In this document: positions 34,958 to 44,793 of the stretch, one piece after another | Layout: every line of letters starts with the position of its first letter | Position numbering within the stretch: the stretch's first letter is position 1 | Source: Ensifer sp. IC4062 | GTDB lineage: Bacteria > Pseudomonadota > Alphaproteobacteria > Rhizobiales > Rhizobiaceae | Direction: 5' to 3' | Length of the DNA stretch: 64,000 nt | Assembly: GCF_020193575.1 (NCBI RefSeq) | Contig: NZ_JADYVD010000003.1 | Location: 1 to 64,000, forward strand | Position numbers and translations under genes: made by a program | The notes under the pieces: model-generated | Databases searched by the model: none | What the model saw: the letters and a program-made list of their open reading frames with translations, nothing else | Told to the model about the DNA's origin: nothing

Positions 34958-34988
34958 CGTGCTCGTGTTTTCCCTTCTTTTGGCGAGG

Positions 34989-36497
34989 TCAAGCGGATCT
35001 CGAGCGCCAGGCTCGCATTGCCGCGGGCAATGATGCGAGCGGCACGAGTTCCATGAGTATCCGCAGGGAATAGGCTCCGCTGATCATCGTTGTCACGAGG
35101 CCGAGAACGGCCGCCGGCCAGGGCGGTAGCACGAAGACGGCGGCGAAGACGAGCCCCGACGCAGGCAGGAAGATCAGGGCGAGTTTGCGGTTGGCGGCGG
35201 ACCAGCGGAAGCCCGAAAGGTGCCGAACGATCGCGTAGATCAGCAGGCCGTGCCAAACATAGAGGCCGAAAAACGCTGCACCTGCACCGACTGAACCGAA
35301 CGAGCCCACCAGCACCCATGCGAGACCGACATGGACCAGGGTCGCTGCGACTTCAGTCCAGAAAAAGGCTTTTTTCACGCCCTTGGCGAGGACGATGAAC
35401 CCCATAGGCCATGCAACGATCCGCAGCATCATCCCGAGGCAGATCCAGCGAAGCAGGTCCACTGCTGCGTAGAACTCGGGCGAATAAAGCAGCCTTATCA
35501 CCAGTGGGGCGGCGGTCAGCGTGGCGATGAGGCCCGGGCCCGCGAGAAGCATGCTGATCTGCGCCTGCTCGTTGACCAGGCGGTTGCATTCGGCATCGTC
35601 GTCCCCGACCGCCGTCAGGCGCGGATAGAAGTCGGTGCCCATCGCCTGCAGGACGAAGCTGGCATAGAAGCCGCCGAGCGTCCAGGCTGCCTGGTACAGC
35701 CCCGCTGCCGCGATCCCTTCCGCCCTCAGCACGATGAGACGGATCGCATAGGCCGCGCCGAGTGTCAGGAACCCACTGGCCATGAAGACGACGCCGAGTT
35801 TCAGGAGGACGGCGGTTTCCTCGGAGATCTTCCGGGTGGATACTGGCCGTGGGCCGGTAGGTATCTGCCTGCGGTACCACCAGCAGGTCGCGAGCGTCGC
35901 CGCAGCGGCGGCGACGAGCGAAGGCACGATCCCCGACGTGCCGAACAGATAGATCAGCGGGATGCTGATCGCGGTGCTGAAGAACGCCGCAAGGATGTTG
36001 ATCCGGGCGAGGCTGGCAATGTCTCGCATGCCTTGGATCAAGGCGGTCTGGCCGTCGGCAAGCAGTCGGAAGAGGATTGCTGCGGAAAGCAGCGCAACGC
36101 CACCGGCGTAGCCGGGACCGCCGAAGGTGAAATCTGCGACCGGATAGGCGAGTGCTGCGAGCAGAAGGGCGCCGAGAAGCCCCAGCACCAACGATGTCCG
36201 CTTGAGCACGCTCGCCGTTCGGGCAATCCTGTCGGTATCGCCGCTACCGGCCGCTTCCGCGATTTGGCGTACTCCGCTTGCCTGGATACCGAGCCCGGCG
36301 AGCGCGTAGGCGATATCGGCGATGGAACTGTAGAGGCCGATCAAGCCTACGCCTGCCGGGCCGAGGAGCAGAGCCATCGCTTTGTTGCGGATGATGGAAA
36401 ACAGCACGGTAACGACGGCTGAGCCGCCGATCAGGGCGGTCGACTTGAGGATCTGGCTGTAGCTCGGTCCACGGTCGGGGCTCGCGCGCGCTTCCAT
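34989..36497 (-). CDS. Wzx-type lipid-linked oligosaccharide flippase
   Basis: This 502-residue polytopic membrane protein of the MATE/MOP exporter superfamily has about 12-14 hydrophobic helices. Its N-terminus (ILKSTALIGGSAVVTVLFSIIRNKAMALLLGPAGVGLIGLY) is typical of Wzx and WzxC/O-antigen translocases. It flips undecaprenyl-diphosphate repeat units across the inner membrane. ATG 36497 lies 5 bp after the rfbD stop, which fits a run of minus-strand genes from 41315; the longer frame to 36644 would overlap rfbD and is not preferred. It is the last gene of that operon. Confidence 0.92.
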   Translation of the reverse strand: MEARASPDRGPSYSQILKSTALIGGSAVVTVLFSIIRNKAMALLLGPAGVGLIGLYSSIADIAYALAGLGIQASGVRQIAEAAGSGDTDRIARTASVLKRTSLVLGLLGALLLAALAYPVADFTFGGPGYAGGVALLSAAILFRLLADGQTALIQGMRDIASLARINILAAFFSTAISIPLIYLFGTSGIVPSLVAAAAATLATCWWYRRQIPTGPRPVSTRKISEETAVLLKLGVVFMASGFLTLGAAYAIRLIVLRAEGIAAAGLYQAAWTLGGFYASFVLQAMGTDFYPRLTAVGDDDAECNRLVNEQAQISMLLAGPGLIATLTAAPLVIRLLYSPEFYAAVDLLRWICLGMMLRIVAWPMGFIVLAKGVKKAFFWTEVAATLVHVGLAWVLVGSFGSVGAGAAFFGLYVWHGLLIYAIVRHLSGFRWSAANRKLALIFLPASGLVFAAVFVLPPWPAAVLGLVTTMISGAYSLRILMELVPLASLPAAMRAWRSRSA

Positions 36498-36502
36498 TGA
36501 AG

Positions 36503-37423
36503 TCACTCGCTTCTCACGGTCGGTCGGCTCTCCGGAACTTTCGGCCATTGGCCAGCATAGAGGAGCCGCCGGACGACTGTTTCCGCGCTCGTTTGCCAGG
36601 CGGGCAAGCGCCGGCCGAACGTTTTCTCGAACCTGTCGGTGCAAAGGCGCGAGTCCTGGGGGCGCCGAGCCCTTGTCGGGTAGTCCGCGCTGGCAATGTC
36701 CCGCACGGTGGCGGACGGGCCGCCATTTGCGCGGCTCACGGCAAGAATATGCCTCGCGAAGCCCGACCAGTTGGTCTCGCCTGTTCCCGCAAGGTGATAG
36801 AGGCCGAAGCGATCACTCTGCGGATGCGTTGCAATCTCCAGTATAGCGGTCGCCAAATCCAGTGCCGACGTCGGGTTGCCATATTGGTCGGAGACGACCG
36901 TCAGGGTGTCCCGGCTTTCGGCAAGCCTCAGCATCGTTTTGACGAAGTTGTTGCCGAAGGGACTGTAGACCCAGCTTGTCCGCAGAATGATGTGACGGGG
37001 CGTTATGCTTGCCACCGCCCGTTCGCCTTCGAGCTTGGTGGCGCCGTAGAAAGTGCGGGGTCTTGTCTCGTCGTCTTCCCTGCGCAGACCGCGGTCATCG
37101 CCGGAAAAGACGTAGTCGGTCGACAGATGGATGATGGGCACGCCGAGCTTTGCCGCTGCCTCGGCAACGCACGCGGCGCCCACTACGTTGACGGCATGAG
37201 CGAGCCCAGGCTCGTCCTCTGCTCGGTCGACGGCCGTGTAGGCAGCGGCCGAGATGACGACGTCAGGTCTTGCTGCAATGATCGCCTCTCGCATCGGGAT
37301 CGGCTGCGTGAGATCGAATTCGGGGCGGCCGATGGCGATCAGCTCGACGTCGCGCAGTGGTGCCGCACGCTCGATCAGGCTGCTTACGAGCTGGCCGGTC
37401 GTACCAGTGACAAGCACTTTCAT
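36503..37423 (-). CDS. rfbD: dTDP-4-dehydrorhamnose reductase
   Basis: This 306-residue NAD(P)H-dependent reductase performs the last step of dTDP-L-rhamnose synthesis. Visible motifs are the N-terminal [37 protein letters not shown], the S/T...YxxxK site ([23 protein letters not shown]) and the Mg-binding/dimer region [23 protein letters not shown] 37423 overlaps the rfbB stop (ATGA); the ORF extension to 37489 is not used. It is part of the compact rfbA-C-B-D block. Confidence 0.94.
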   Translation of the reverse strand: MKVLVTGTTGQLVSSLIERAAPLRDVELIAIGRPEFDLTQPIPMREAIIAARPDVVISAAAYTAVDRAEDEPGLAHAVNVVGAACVAEAAAKLGVPIIHLSTDYVFSGDDRGLRREDDETRPRTFYGATKLEGERAVASITPRHIILRTSWVYSPFGNNFVKTMLRLAESRDTLTVVSDQYGNPTSALDLATAILEIATHPQSDRFGLYHLAGTGETNWSGFARHILAVSRANGGPSATVRDIASADYPTRARRPQDSRLCTDRFEKTFGRRLPAWQTSAETVVRRLLYAGQWPKVPESRPTVRSE

Positions 37424-38487
37424 CGCGCCACCACTGACTTGCCGAGGCGTTCGCCCCGATAGCTGCGCTCGCGGATCGGCTGCCACCACCAGCCGTTATC
37501 CAGATACCAATCGACCGTCCGAGCCAGTCCCGTTTCGAAGCTCTCTTCTGGTCGCCAGCCGAGTTCACGTTCGATCTTGGCCGTGTCCATTGCGTAACGG
37601 CGGTCGTGTCCTGGCCGATCGTCCACGAATGTGATGAGGTCGCGATAGCTCTTCCGGTTTCGGCGTGGTCTCTTGCGGTCGAGGATATCGCATATCGTCT
37701 CTACGACCGCGAGATTGGTGCGTTCGGAGCCTCCACCGATATTGTAGCTGTCGCCGGTCGCGCCCTTCCCAGCAACGAGCTCAAGCGCTCGTGCGTGGTC
37801 GTCGACATACAACCAATCGCGGACATTCGCGCCGGTGCCGTAGACCGGCAGGGGCTTTTCTTCCAATGCGTTGAGGATCATCAGGGGCACCAGCTTCTCC
37901 GGGAAATGAAACGGACCATAGTTGTTCGAGCAGTTGGTGATCACCACCGGCAGGCCAAAGGTGTGGTGCCAGGCGCGGACAAGATGATCGGATGCTGCCT
38001 TCGAGGCAGAATAGGGTGAGGATGGAGCATAGGGCGTATCTTCGTCAAAGGCGCTGTCATCAAATGGAAGATCGCCGAATACCTCGTCCGTGGACACATG
38101 GTGAAAGCGGAACCGTTCGGCCGCCGTTTCGGGAAGGCTGCGCCAGAATTTCAGCGCGGCCTGCAGCAGCCTATAGGTACCGAGGATATTGGTCTCGATG
38201 AATGATCCAGGTCCGTCAATCGAACGGTCGACATGTGTCTCTGCTGCAAGGTGCATGATGCGGTCGATCTTTTCGGCACGCAGGACGTCCGCCACGGTCG
38301 CTTCGTTGCAGATGTCGTCTTGAATGAAACGGTAGTTGGAGAGGTTCTCGATTTGCCGGAGCGAAGCCGGATTGCCGGCATAAGTGAGCTTGTCGAGGTT
38401 GATCACGCGGTTGTTTGGATCCCCCACAAGATGCCGGCAGAGCGCGGAACCGATGAATCCGGCGCCGCCGGTGACAAGGATGTTCAT
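37420..38487 (-). CDS. rfbB: dTDP-glucose 4,6-dehydratase
   Basis: This 355-residue extended SDR enzyme converts dTDP-glucose to dTDP-4-keto-6-deoxyglucose with bound NAD+. Motifs are [39 protein letters not shown], the TDEVFGDL catalytic site (T-D-E triad) and [22 protein letters not shown] (YxxxK), followed by [15 protein letters not shown]. All are diagnostic. It overlaps rfbC and rfbD by 4 bp on each side, so the four rhamnose enzymes are translated together. Confidence 0.96.
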   Translation of the reverse strand: MNILVTGGAGFIGSALCRHLVGDPNNRVINLDKLTYAGNPASLRQIENLSNYRFIQDDICNEATVADVLRAEKIDRIMHLAAETHVDRSIDGPGSFIETNILGTYRLLQAALKFWRSLPETAAERFRFHHVSTDEVFGDLPFDDSAFDEDTPYAPSSPYSASKAASDHLVRAWHHTFGLPVVITNCSNNYGPFHFPEKLVPLMILNALEEKPLPVYGTGANVRDWLYVDDHARALELVAGKGATGDSYNIGGGSERTNLAVVETICDILDRKRPRRNRKSYRDLITFVDDRPGHDRRYAMDTAKIERELGWRPEESFETGLARTVDWYLDNGWWWQPIRERSYRGERLGKSVVAR

Positions 38488-39065
38488 GGACGCTCGTCCC
38501 CCGCAGCGAAGTCGAACACCTCGGCCTGTCGCAGCTTCGGGGCCGTTCGATCCTTCTCGGACAGTTGAAGATCCGCGACGGGCAGCGGCCAGGCTATTGC
38601 GATGTCGGAGTCGTCGAAACGGATCGCGCGATCATGCGCGGGCGAATAGGGATTTGTGACCTTGTAGATCACCTCCGTATCCGGCTCGAGTGTCAGAAAG
38701 CCGTGCGCGAAGCCCTTCGGAACCAGGAGCTGATTCCATCGGCGGGCGGAAATCTCGATGGCGACCCATTTCGCGAAGGTGGGGGAGCCCCGACGGATAT
38801 CGACCGCGACGTCGAAAACGGCACCCTTCACCACCCTTACCAGCTTGTCCTGCGCGTAGGGAGGAAGCTGGTAGTGAAGACCCCGCAACACGCCTCGCGA
38901 GGCGGAATAGGAGTGGTTGTCCTGGACAAAGTTCAGCGTGATACCGTATTCGGCAAATTGCCGGGCATTCCAGGTTTCGGAAAAGAAGCCGCGTTCGTCT
39001 CCTATCCTGCGTGGCAGGACTTCCAGGACCCCGTCAAGGTCGAGCGGTCTGACCTCCAGGCTCAT
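38484..39065 (-). CDS. rfbC: dTDP-4-dehydrorhamnose 3,5-epimerase
   Basis: This 193-residue cupin-fold epimerase has the marker sequences [41 protein letters not shown] (catalytic His), [24 protein letters not shown] and [24 protein letters not shown] (Tyr and Asp site). It converts dTDP-4-keto-6-deoxyglucose to the L-lyxo form. Stop and start codons overlap those of rfbA and rfbB by 4 bp. It is slightly longer than the usual ~185 residues through its C-terminal tail. Confidence 0.96.
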   Translation of the reverse strand: MSLEVRPLDLDGVLEVLPRRIGDERGFFSETWNARQFAEYGITLNFVQDNHSYSASRGVLRGLHYQLPPYAQDKLVRVVKGAVFDVAVDIRRGSPTFAKWVAIEISARRWNQLLVPKGFAHGFLTLEPDTEVIYKVTNPYSPAHDRAIRFDDSDIAIAWPLPVADLQLSEKDRTAPKLRQAEVFDFAAGDERP

Positions 39066-39940
39066 GCAGCGTGTTCCTCCACGAGCCGGCGGAGATAGGA
39101 GGCGTAAGCAGTCCTGCCGAGCACGCCGGCGCGCCTCAGCACGTCCTCGGGTCCGAGCCAGCCCATATCGAGGGCGATCTCTTCCGGACAGGCTATCTGG
39201 ACGCCCTGTCGGCGTTCGACCGTTCGCACAAAGGATGATGCATCATGCAGGCTGTCATAGGTGCCGGTGTCGAGCCAGGCATAGCCGCGTCCGAGCTGAC
39301 AGACGTGCAATTGCTCCCGTGCGAGATAGATGTTGTTGACCGTGGTGATCTCGAGTTCGCCTCGCGCCGAGGGCTCGATCGAGGCGGCGATGTCCACGAC
39401 GTCGTTGTCGTAGAAATAGAGACCGGTCACTGCCCAGTTGGATTTCGGCCGGGCCGGCTTCTCTTCGATCGTCCTGGCCTTGCCGGTCTTCGGGTCGAAG
39501 GTGACGACGCCGTAACGCTCCGGATCATCGACGCGATAGGCAAAGACGGAGGCGCCCGTTTCACGGGATGCGGCCTGCCGGCAGACATCAGGCAGGCCGT
39601 TACCGAAGAAGATATTGTCGCCGAGGATCATCGCGACATTGCCGTTGCCGATGAACTCGCGGCCGATGATGAAAGCCTCGGCCAACCCATTGGGATGCGG
39701 CTGCTCGGCATAAGAGAGGCTGAGCCCGAAGGCGGAACCGTCGCCAAGGAGCGCCTCGAAGCAGGGCAGGTCGCGCGGCGTGGAGATGATGAGAATTTCC
39801 TGGATCCCGGTGAGCATCAACACGCTCAGCGGATAGTAAACCATTGGCTTGTCGTAGATCGGCAGGATCTGCTTGGACACCGCAATGGTGAGCGGATAGA
39901 GGCGGGTTCCGCTTCCTCCCGCCAAGATGATCCCCTTCAT
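39062..39940 (-). CDS. rfbA: glucose-1-phosphate thymidylyltransferase
   Basis: This 292-residue nucleotidyltransferase makes dTDP-glucose from dTTP and glucose-1-phosphate. It has the signature [17 protein letters not shown] at the N-terminus, [33 protein letters not shown] (Mg-binding Asp) and [24 protein letters not shown] near-ideal GGGGGAGG ribosome site precedes ATG 39940, suggesting strong translation and a possible internal entry point in the operon. It is the first gene of the rfbACBD block and lies 79 bp downstream of the export-protein gene. Confidence 0.96.
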   Translation of the reverse strand: MKGIILAGGSGTRLYPLTIAVSKQILPIYDKPMVYYPLSVLMLTGIQEILIISTPRDLPCFEALLGDGSAFGLSLSYAEQPHPNGLAEAFIIGREFIGNGNVAMILGDNIFFGNGLPDVCRQAASRETGASVFAYRVDDPERYGVVTFDPKTGKARTIEEKPARPKSNWAVTGLYFYDNDVVDIAASIEPSARGELEITTVNNIYLAREQLHVCQLGRGYAWLDTGTYDSLHDASSFVRTVERRQGVQIACPEEIALDMGWLGPEDVLRRAGVLGRTAYASYLRRLVEEHAA

Positions 39941-40019
39941 TTTGCCTCCCCCTTGAATCTGCACCCATTGCGCGGAACTGCCGCCGGCCGTAACCGAAGC
40001 GAGATCTCGTCGACGCGGG

Positions 40020-41315
40020 TCATTGGCTGGCCTGACCGGGCTGCGGATCTTTCGAACGGCCCGCGGGCGGCTCGGACATTGTGGGCATCGGTCGAACGAC
40101 GACCTTGATGACGTCTCCGGGCATTAGTGCCGTCGTCTCGGTCGCTGAAAACTCGCCGATCCTGCCGTCGTCCCGGCGGATAATGACGAAGCTGGTCGCC
40201 GGTTCACCGCGCTGCACTGAATCCTCGGTGCCCGAGAGCTTGTCGAGCAACAGCCTTTCCGTTGTGGCACGCTTCAGCTTCAGTTGTTCGAGTGCCGCTT
40301 GTTCCGATTGCAGTTCGCTGGCGACTTCCGCTTGACGGTTATCGTAAAGCCCCTCGAGGTTCCGTGTCGTTTCGCTGATATTCTGCCGCGCCCGCATGAT
40401 GGCGGTCACGAAATCTAGGCGATCGGCGCGCTCGTTGGTAAGTTCACGCTCCAGGTCCGACTGTCGCGATGCGACGGCGACGCCTCGTTCGACGAGGGTT
40501 CTCACGCCTTTGAGCTCCCGCTCGGCTGCTTCTATGCTGGCTTCGGCACCTTTCACCTTTTCTTCGAGGACCCGGATTTCCTGGTTGAGGAGCTCGCGCA
40601 GTTCCGAGAGGGACTTCGATTGCCGGGCGAGTACGTTTGCACGTGTCGAAAAGATGATCCGCTCCTGGTCCTGGATCGCCGCGACGAGCGCGGCGTCGGC
40701 GTCCGATGGCGGGGCGAAGATAATTTCCTTGGCGCCCGACATTTCCGCTTGCAGCCGTGCTATCCGCGCGTTGCTGCGCAGCTGTGCGTTGTCTATCCCC
40801 CGCAGTTCGCCAACGAGCGTTATATTGTCCTGCGACGGTCCGGAGCTGGTCTCGCGCAGCTCGCCGCCACTCATTGCCAGGGCCTGTAGAGCGGTCAGCC
40901 CGGGGCGGAATTTATACTCTCCGGGTGTCGTCACGTGTCCGACGACATAGACCGGTGGGTATTCGACGATCTCGACGGTCGTCTCCGGCGCTTCCACCAG
41001 GCCGATCTTGGTTTGCAGGCGCTTGGCGATCTCGGCAGCAAGCTGAGCCTTGTCGAGATTGCCGACAGTGACGGTTCCAATGACGGGGACCGAGATGGCA
41101 CCCGTCTCGGAAACGACGAACTCGCCGCCGAGAGCCCATGGCACATATTCGCCCTTGGTAGGCATCCATTGCATGATCGTCAGGCGAATTTTCGTTCGAG
41201 GCGCAAGCTCGGGTGCATCGGCCCAGGCTGGTGTCGATACGGCGCTGACCACGAGCGCAGCCGCAAAGGAGAGGTTTCGGAGGAAAGTGCGGCACGTCCG
41301 GCAGGATGCACTCAT
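40020..41315 (-). CDS. polysaccharide export protein, ExoF/Wza family
   Basis: This 431-residue periplasmic/outer-membrane export protein has a cleavable signal peptide (about 1-32, [16 protein letters not shown]). It then has a Poly_export domain (residues about 40-130, [18 protein letters not shown]), a SLBB-type domain ([17 protein letters not shown]) and a long coiled-coil (about 190-370). Its C-terminal region ends in [12 protein letters not shown]. The coiled-coil and absence of a lipobox Cys point to ExoF/ExoF2-type rather than a classical Wza lipoprotein. ATG 41315 with GGAG 6 nt upstream is preferred over a frame reaching 41489. It heads the minus operon (this gene, rfbACBD, wzx) and would carry the polymer through the envelope with the Wzz-like protein. 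Confidence 0.9.
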   Translation of the reverse strand: MSASCRTCRTFLRNLSFAAALVVSAVSTPAWADAPELAPRTKIRLTIMQWMPTKGEYVPWALGGEFVVSETGAISVPVIGTVTVGNLDKAQLAAEIAKRLQTKIGLVEAPETTVEIVEYPPVYVVGHVTTPGEYKFRPGLTALQALAMSGGELRETSSGPSQDNITLVGELRGIDNAQLRSNARIARLQAEMSGAKEIIFAPPSDADAALVAAIQDQERIIFSTRANVLARQSKSLSELRELLNQEIRVLEEKVKGAEASIEAAERELKGVRTLVERGVAVASRQSDLERELTNERADRLDFVTAIMRARQNISETTRNLEGLYDNRQAEVASELQSEQAALEQLKLKRATTERLLLDKLSGTEDSVQRGEPATSFVIIRRDDGRIGEFSATETTALMPGDVIKVVVRPMPTMSEPPAGRSKDPQPGQASQ

Positions 41316-41846
41316 GGATTTCTCCAATCTGCAAAGCAGTGTCTCCGGCGTACCGTCAATCGGAGAAGAACAGTTCTTGATAGACAAGCTTATTGCCACC
41401 TGAATTGCGTAACGCGCATGTCTGCATGATTTAGACGCCGCAGTAGCAAGTGTGCAAAATTTCAAAACATTTGAAAGAGGAAGCCTCATGGTTCGGCTTC
41501 ATCAATATTGGTGAAGCAGTGCGGTGGCCGATTCACCTAAAACCAAGGGACGTTGCTGTTGAGCGCTTTTGTCCGACATTTGGATAATGCAAGCAAAGTA
41601 AAGGCAGAAGGGTATCGTTGACCCTATCAATAGATGGAGGGTGATCGTCACATTGAACTAGTTCCTTTGGATGGGGCAGGCGGAACGACATTTATTGCGG
41701 AACGACCTTCTAGGCATGTCTCAATCCTTTTGCGCCGTCGCGACCGGGCCCGGTGTGGGCTAAGGTTGCCGTGCAGCAGACGTGTGGGTTGCTTCTTGGC
41801 AAGGACTTTGCCGATCACGCAATTCTGCGGAGAGGGACACGCTTCG
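41316..41846. promoter_or_regulatory. divergent regulatory region between export operon and LuxR-type regulator
   Basis: These 531 bp separate the minus-strand export/rhamnose operon from the plus-strand regulator. The region contains an imperfect 22-bp palindrome at 41496-41517 (listed separately), about 180 bp upstream of the export gene. Frames extending from both genes into this region lack ribosome sites. It probably carries the main promoters for the rhamnose/export operon. Confidence 0.55.
41496..41517. promoter_or_regulatory. 22-bp near-perfect palindrome, candidate operator
   Basis: GCTTCATCAAT at 41496-41506 faces ATTGGTGAAGC at 41507-41517 with one mismatched pair and no spacer, so it is a dyad of 11-bp half sites. 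This is the form expected for a dimeric repressor or activator site. It stands between the ExoF-like operon and the orphan LuxR gene. Which protein binds is unknown. Confidence 0.5.
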
Positions 41847-42572
41847 ATGAGCAGGGGTAGTCATAACGGTGTCGGCACGGGGAGATACACGGAGGCCGAG
41901 CGCCGGCGAGAGCCACAACGCGTCATCCTGATCATAGGCAATGCCGGGACAATCTCGGAGAGCCTGATCCATGCTCTCGAAAGAGAGTTTCCATGGGTCG
42001 TTGTCGAACAGGTCGAGCACGTCCGCGCGGCTTTCAATGTCTTTTCCCATCCCGTGTCGCTTATTCTCGTCGACCTCGCGCTGATAGACGAAGCCGAAGA
42101 GAAGTCGGCCGAACTGCTCCATGCCCACCCTCAGGCTCTTGCGGCCGTCATCGAGCCGCATGACCGAAGCTTGGACGCGACCCTTGTCAGGGTCCCTGAA
42201 TCGTCCTTGGTCCGCAGTGTCCTTCCGATGAACCTTAGACTCGATGTATGGCTGTCGGTGATCAGGCTGATGCTCTCGGGCGGCGAATATCTTCCACCCG
42301 GCCTGATCCTGCGCGCGAAGAGGAATGGGCATAGCACGGCCTTGCCATCCGGGTCTCGGAGCGATGAGGCGCGCTTCGCTGAGCTGACCGCTCGCGAAAT
42401 GCAGATACTTGAAATGGTCTCCCGCGGTCTGCAGAACAAACTCATTGCCGCGGAGTTTCGCCTTTCCGAACACACGGTGAAGATTCATTTGCACAACATC
42501 ATAACAAAATTGGGCGCGCACAACAGAACGGAAGCGGCTGCGCGGTTCCGGAGTTTGAAAGAGCGCCACTGA
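41847..42572 (+). CDS. second orphan LuxR-type regulator with degenerate receiver domain
   Basis: This 241-residue protein has an N-terminal receiver-like domain (about 25-140) and a C-terminal LuxR helix-turn-helix (about 175-235: LTAREMQILEMVSRGLQNKLIAAEFRLSEHTVKIHLHNII). The central Asp may be kept (LILVDLAL), but the acidic pocket is lost (ILIIGNAG) and the conserved Lys is absent (RSVLPMNLRL), so phosphorelay control is doubtful. ATG 41847 follows GAGAGGG by about 11 nt; the longer frame from 41634 crosses the regulatory region. Together with the similar regulator at 23351-24130 it probably controls the polysaccharide genes, and the palindrome at 41496-41517 is a possible target. Confidence 0.87.
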   Translation: MSRGSHNGVGTGRYTEAERRREPQRVILIIGNAGTISESLIHALEREFPWVVVEQVEHVRAAFNVFSHPVSLILVDLALIDEAEEKSAELLHAHPQALAAVIEPHDRSLDATLVRVPESSLVRSVLPMNLRLDVWLSVIRLMLSGGEYLPPGLILRAKRNGHSTALPSGSRSDEARFAELTAREMQILEMVSRGLQNKLIAAEFRLSEHTVKIHLHNIITKLGAHNRTEAAARFRSLKERH

Positions 42573-43193
42573 TCGCTGTCCGTCCGCTGACCGGCAGTGA
42601 TGCGGCCGACGCGACGGCGCCGCCAACCCTTACCGGCTTGCAGGATGAGGATCACTGTGACAGGTCTGGGCTTGTGACCGCAGGCGTCTGCGGTTTCAGG
42701 CCAGTTTCGTTTGCGCGCCCATCGGTCGGCGATACCGTTCGCTGACGGATCAAGACAGACAGTTCAACCTTGACCGTGATCGCCACCATCTGTTTTCTAT
42801 GTTCTGCGCGTCCTTATTCATGAGTGCCAGATCGGCCCTGAGGATCAGCTTCCGTCTGGCGTCCGCGAGCGGGCAATTCGATGCGCCTTCAACGCCCAGC
42901 CTCGTATGACGAAGCGTCGAGCGCCGTCCCACTGCGCTGGAAAAATTGAAAGTCTTTCGCCTGTAGCGTCGGAATGGGTGGCTAGCGATCATTCGCGCGA
43001 AGACGCACAATCATCTCGCTCCGAATGAGGCAAGCCCTGCGCTTATCCGGTGCGGGCCGAAGGGCCGAGATGACCGCCCGATGTCTTGAATTCTGGGACT
43101 GGTCGAAAAGCAAAATGGTCGGGAAGTTGGAGGAGCATCTGCCCGGTCTCTGTCGTTCGGCTGCGTCGTGACGGCGTTGCCAAGGGAGGAAAA
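42573..43193. other. 621-bp intergenic region, no supported gene
   Basis: This region lies between the second LuxR gene and the purine permease. An 86-codon minus frame (42750-43010), Arg-rich with no ribosome site and no known domain, is the best candidate and is left uncalled. A promoter for the permease should lie near 43050-43180. Confidence 0.45.
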
Positions 43194-44486
43194 ATGTTTG
43201 AACGACTTTTCAAACTGAAAGAGCATGGGACGACTGCCCGCACCGAGGTGGTTGCCGGCCTCACGACATTCCTGACGATGTCGTACATTATCTTCGTGAA
43301 CCCGGACATTCTGTCGACGACCGGAATGGATCGCGACGCGATCTTTGTCGCGACCTGTCTTGCCGCCGCACTCGGCTCTGTCGTCATGGCCCTCGTTGCC
43401 AACTGGCCGATCGGCATGGCGCCGGGCATGGGGCTCAACGCCTTCTTCGCCTTCACCGTCGTCGCCGCCCTCGGCTTCACCTGGCAGCAGGCACTCGGCG
43501 CGGTGTTTATCTCCGGTCTCATCTTCCTGCTGCTGACCGTCACGGGTGTGCGAAGCTGGCTGATCGCCGGCATCCCACATTCGTTGCGCAGCGCCATTGC
43601 CGCCGGCATCGGCCTGTTCCTCGGCATCATCGCGCTCAAGAACGCCGGCATCGTGGTTGACAATCCGGCAACGCTCGTCGGTCTCGGCGACCTCAAGCAG
43701 ACTGGGCCACTGCTCGCGATCCTCGGCTTCTTCGTCATCGCCGTACTGGATTCACTGAGGATCCGCGGCGCAATCCTGATCGGCATCCTGGTCGTCACGA
43801 TCCTTTCGATGATGCTCGGCGTCAGCGAGTTCAAGGGTATCGTTTCGGCGCCGCCGAGCATCGCCCCCACCTTCCTGCAACTCGACATCATGGGCGCGCT
43901 GCACGGCGGCCTGCTCCATGTCATCCTCGTCTTCGTGCTCGTCGAAGTGTTCGACGCGACCGGCACGCTGATCGGCGTGGCCAAGCGCGCGAAGCTGGTC
44001 GAAGAGGGCAAGCCCAGCCGGCTTGGCCGCGCTCTGCTTGCCGACAGCTCGGCGATCATTGCCGGCTCGCTGATGGGCACGAGCAGCACCACGGCCTATG
44101 TGGAGAGCGCTTCCGGTGTCCAGGCGGGCGGCCGCACCGGTCTCACCGCCCTGACCATTGCGGTGCTTTTCCTGGCGGCGCTTTTCATCTCGCCGCTCGC
44201 CGCCGCGGTTCCGTCCTATGCAACGGCGCCGGCGCTGCTCTATGTGGCTGGCCTGATGATGCGCGAGCTCACCGAAATCGAGTGGGACGACCTGACCGAA
44301 GCGGCGCCGGCGGCGCTCACCGCGATCGCCATGCCCTTCACCTATTCGATTGCCAACGGCCTTGCCTTCGGTTTCGTGAGCTACGTCGTGCTCAAAGTAT
44401 TCACCGGCAAGTGGAGCGTCATCCACCCGGCGACACAAATCGTGGCGGCGCTGTTCGTCGTTCGCTTCGCGTTCTTCGGCAACTGA
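43194..44486 (+). CDS. NCS2-family purine permease (AzgA-like)
   Basis: This 430-residue inner-membrane transporter has about 12-14 helices. Diagnostic sequences are TEVVAGLTTFLTMSYIIFVNP, ANWPIGMAPGMGLNAFF, the LFVLVEVFDATGTLIGV-type loop (HVILVFVLVEVFDATGTLIGVA) and GTSSTTAYVESASGVQAGGRTGL. These place it in the AzgA/GhxP/PbuG branch that takes up adenine, guanine or hypoxanthine by proton symport. AGGGAGG lies 5 nt before ATG 43194; an upstream extension to 43086 is rejected. A clear terminator follows at 44535-44569. It would supply substrates to the xanthine dehydrogenase pathway about 15 kb downstream. Confidence 0.93.
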   Translation: MFERLFKLKEHGTTARTEVVAGLTTFLTMSYIIFVNPDILSTTGMDRDAIFVATCLAAALGSVVMALVANWPIGMAPGMGLNAFFAFTVVAALGFTWQQALGAVFISGLIFLLLTVTGVRSWLIAGIPHSLRSAIAAGIGLFLGIIALKNAGIVVDNPATLVGLGDLKQTGPLLAILGFFVIAVLDSLRIRGAILIGILVVTILSMMLGVSEFKGIVSAPPSIAPTFLQLDIMGALHGGLLHVILVFVLVEVFDATGTLIGVAKRAKLVEEGKPSRLGRALLADSSAIIAGSLMGTSSTTAYVESASGVQAGGRTGLTALTIAVLFLAALFISPLAAAVPSYATAPALLYVAGLMMRELTEIEWDDLTEAAPAALTAIAMPFTYSIANGLAFGFVSYVVLKVFTGKWSVIHPATQIVAALFVVRFAFFGN

Positions 44487-44793
44487 TCGGTTGACGTCGC
44501 GGAGGCTTGCGCCCCCGACATTGCGAACATTGGTAAAAGCCGGATCTGCTTCCTGCAGGTCCGGCTTTTCCTTTGTTCGACGACGCGGTGCCAAGCTGGT
44601 CATGGGTGATATCGCTTGGCGCTCTCCTGGGTCCCAATCTAGGTTCGCGAGATGTGACGGCAGGAGAAGTTTCGACTTGTCCGATAGTTGTAAAAAAATG
44701 TTGCCTTCGCTGCAGGTTCTGCGATGATTTGAAAGGAAAAATCGACGCGATTCCGCGCTCATCTTTCGATAATTTGTAAAATTGGACGCCCGC
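44487..44793. other. intergenic region with terminator then promoter zone
   Basis: These 307 bp hold the terminator of the permease gene (44535-44569) and, further on, an AT-rich stretch (44690-44780) that is likely the promoter of the acid-sugar kinase operon. No gene is visible. Confidence 0.5.
44535..44569 (+). terminator. Rho-independent terminator after purine permease
   Basis: The arms AAAAGCCGGA (44535-44544) and TCCGGCTTTT (44560-44569) pair perfectly over 10 bp and are followed by CCTTTG. It lies about 50 bp after the permease stop and before the kinase operon. The T-run is short but the stem is strong. Confidence 0.8.

Noticed and set aside
42750..43010. 86-codon minus-strand frame between the LuxR gene and the purine permease
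   Set aside because: It is Arg-rich with no ribosome site, no recognised family and no evidence of expression; uncertain rather than excluded.
43043..44092. Long antisense frame opposite the purine permease
   Set aside because: It is a shadow of a GC-rich gene with strong coding evidence on the plus strand.
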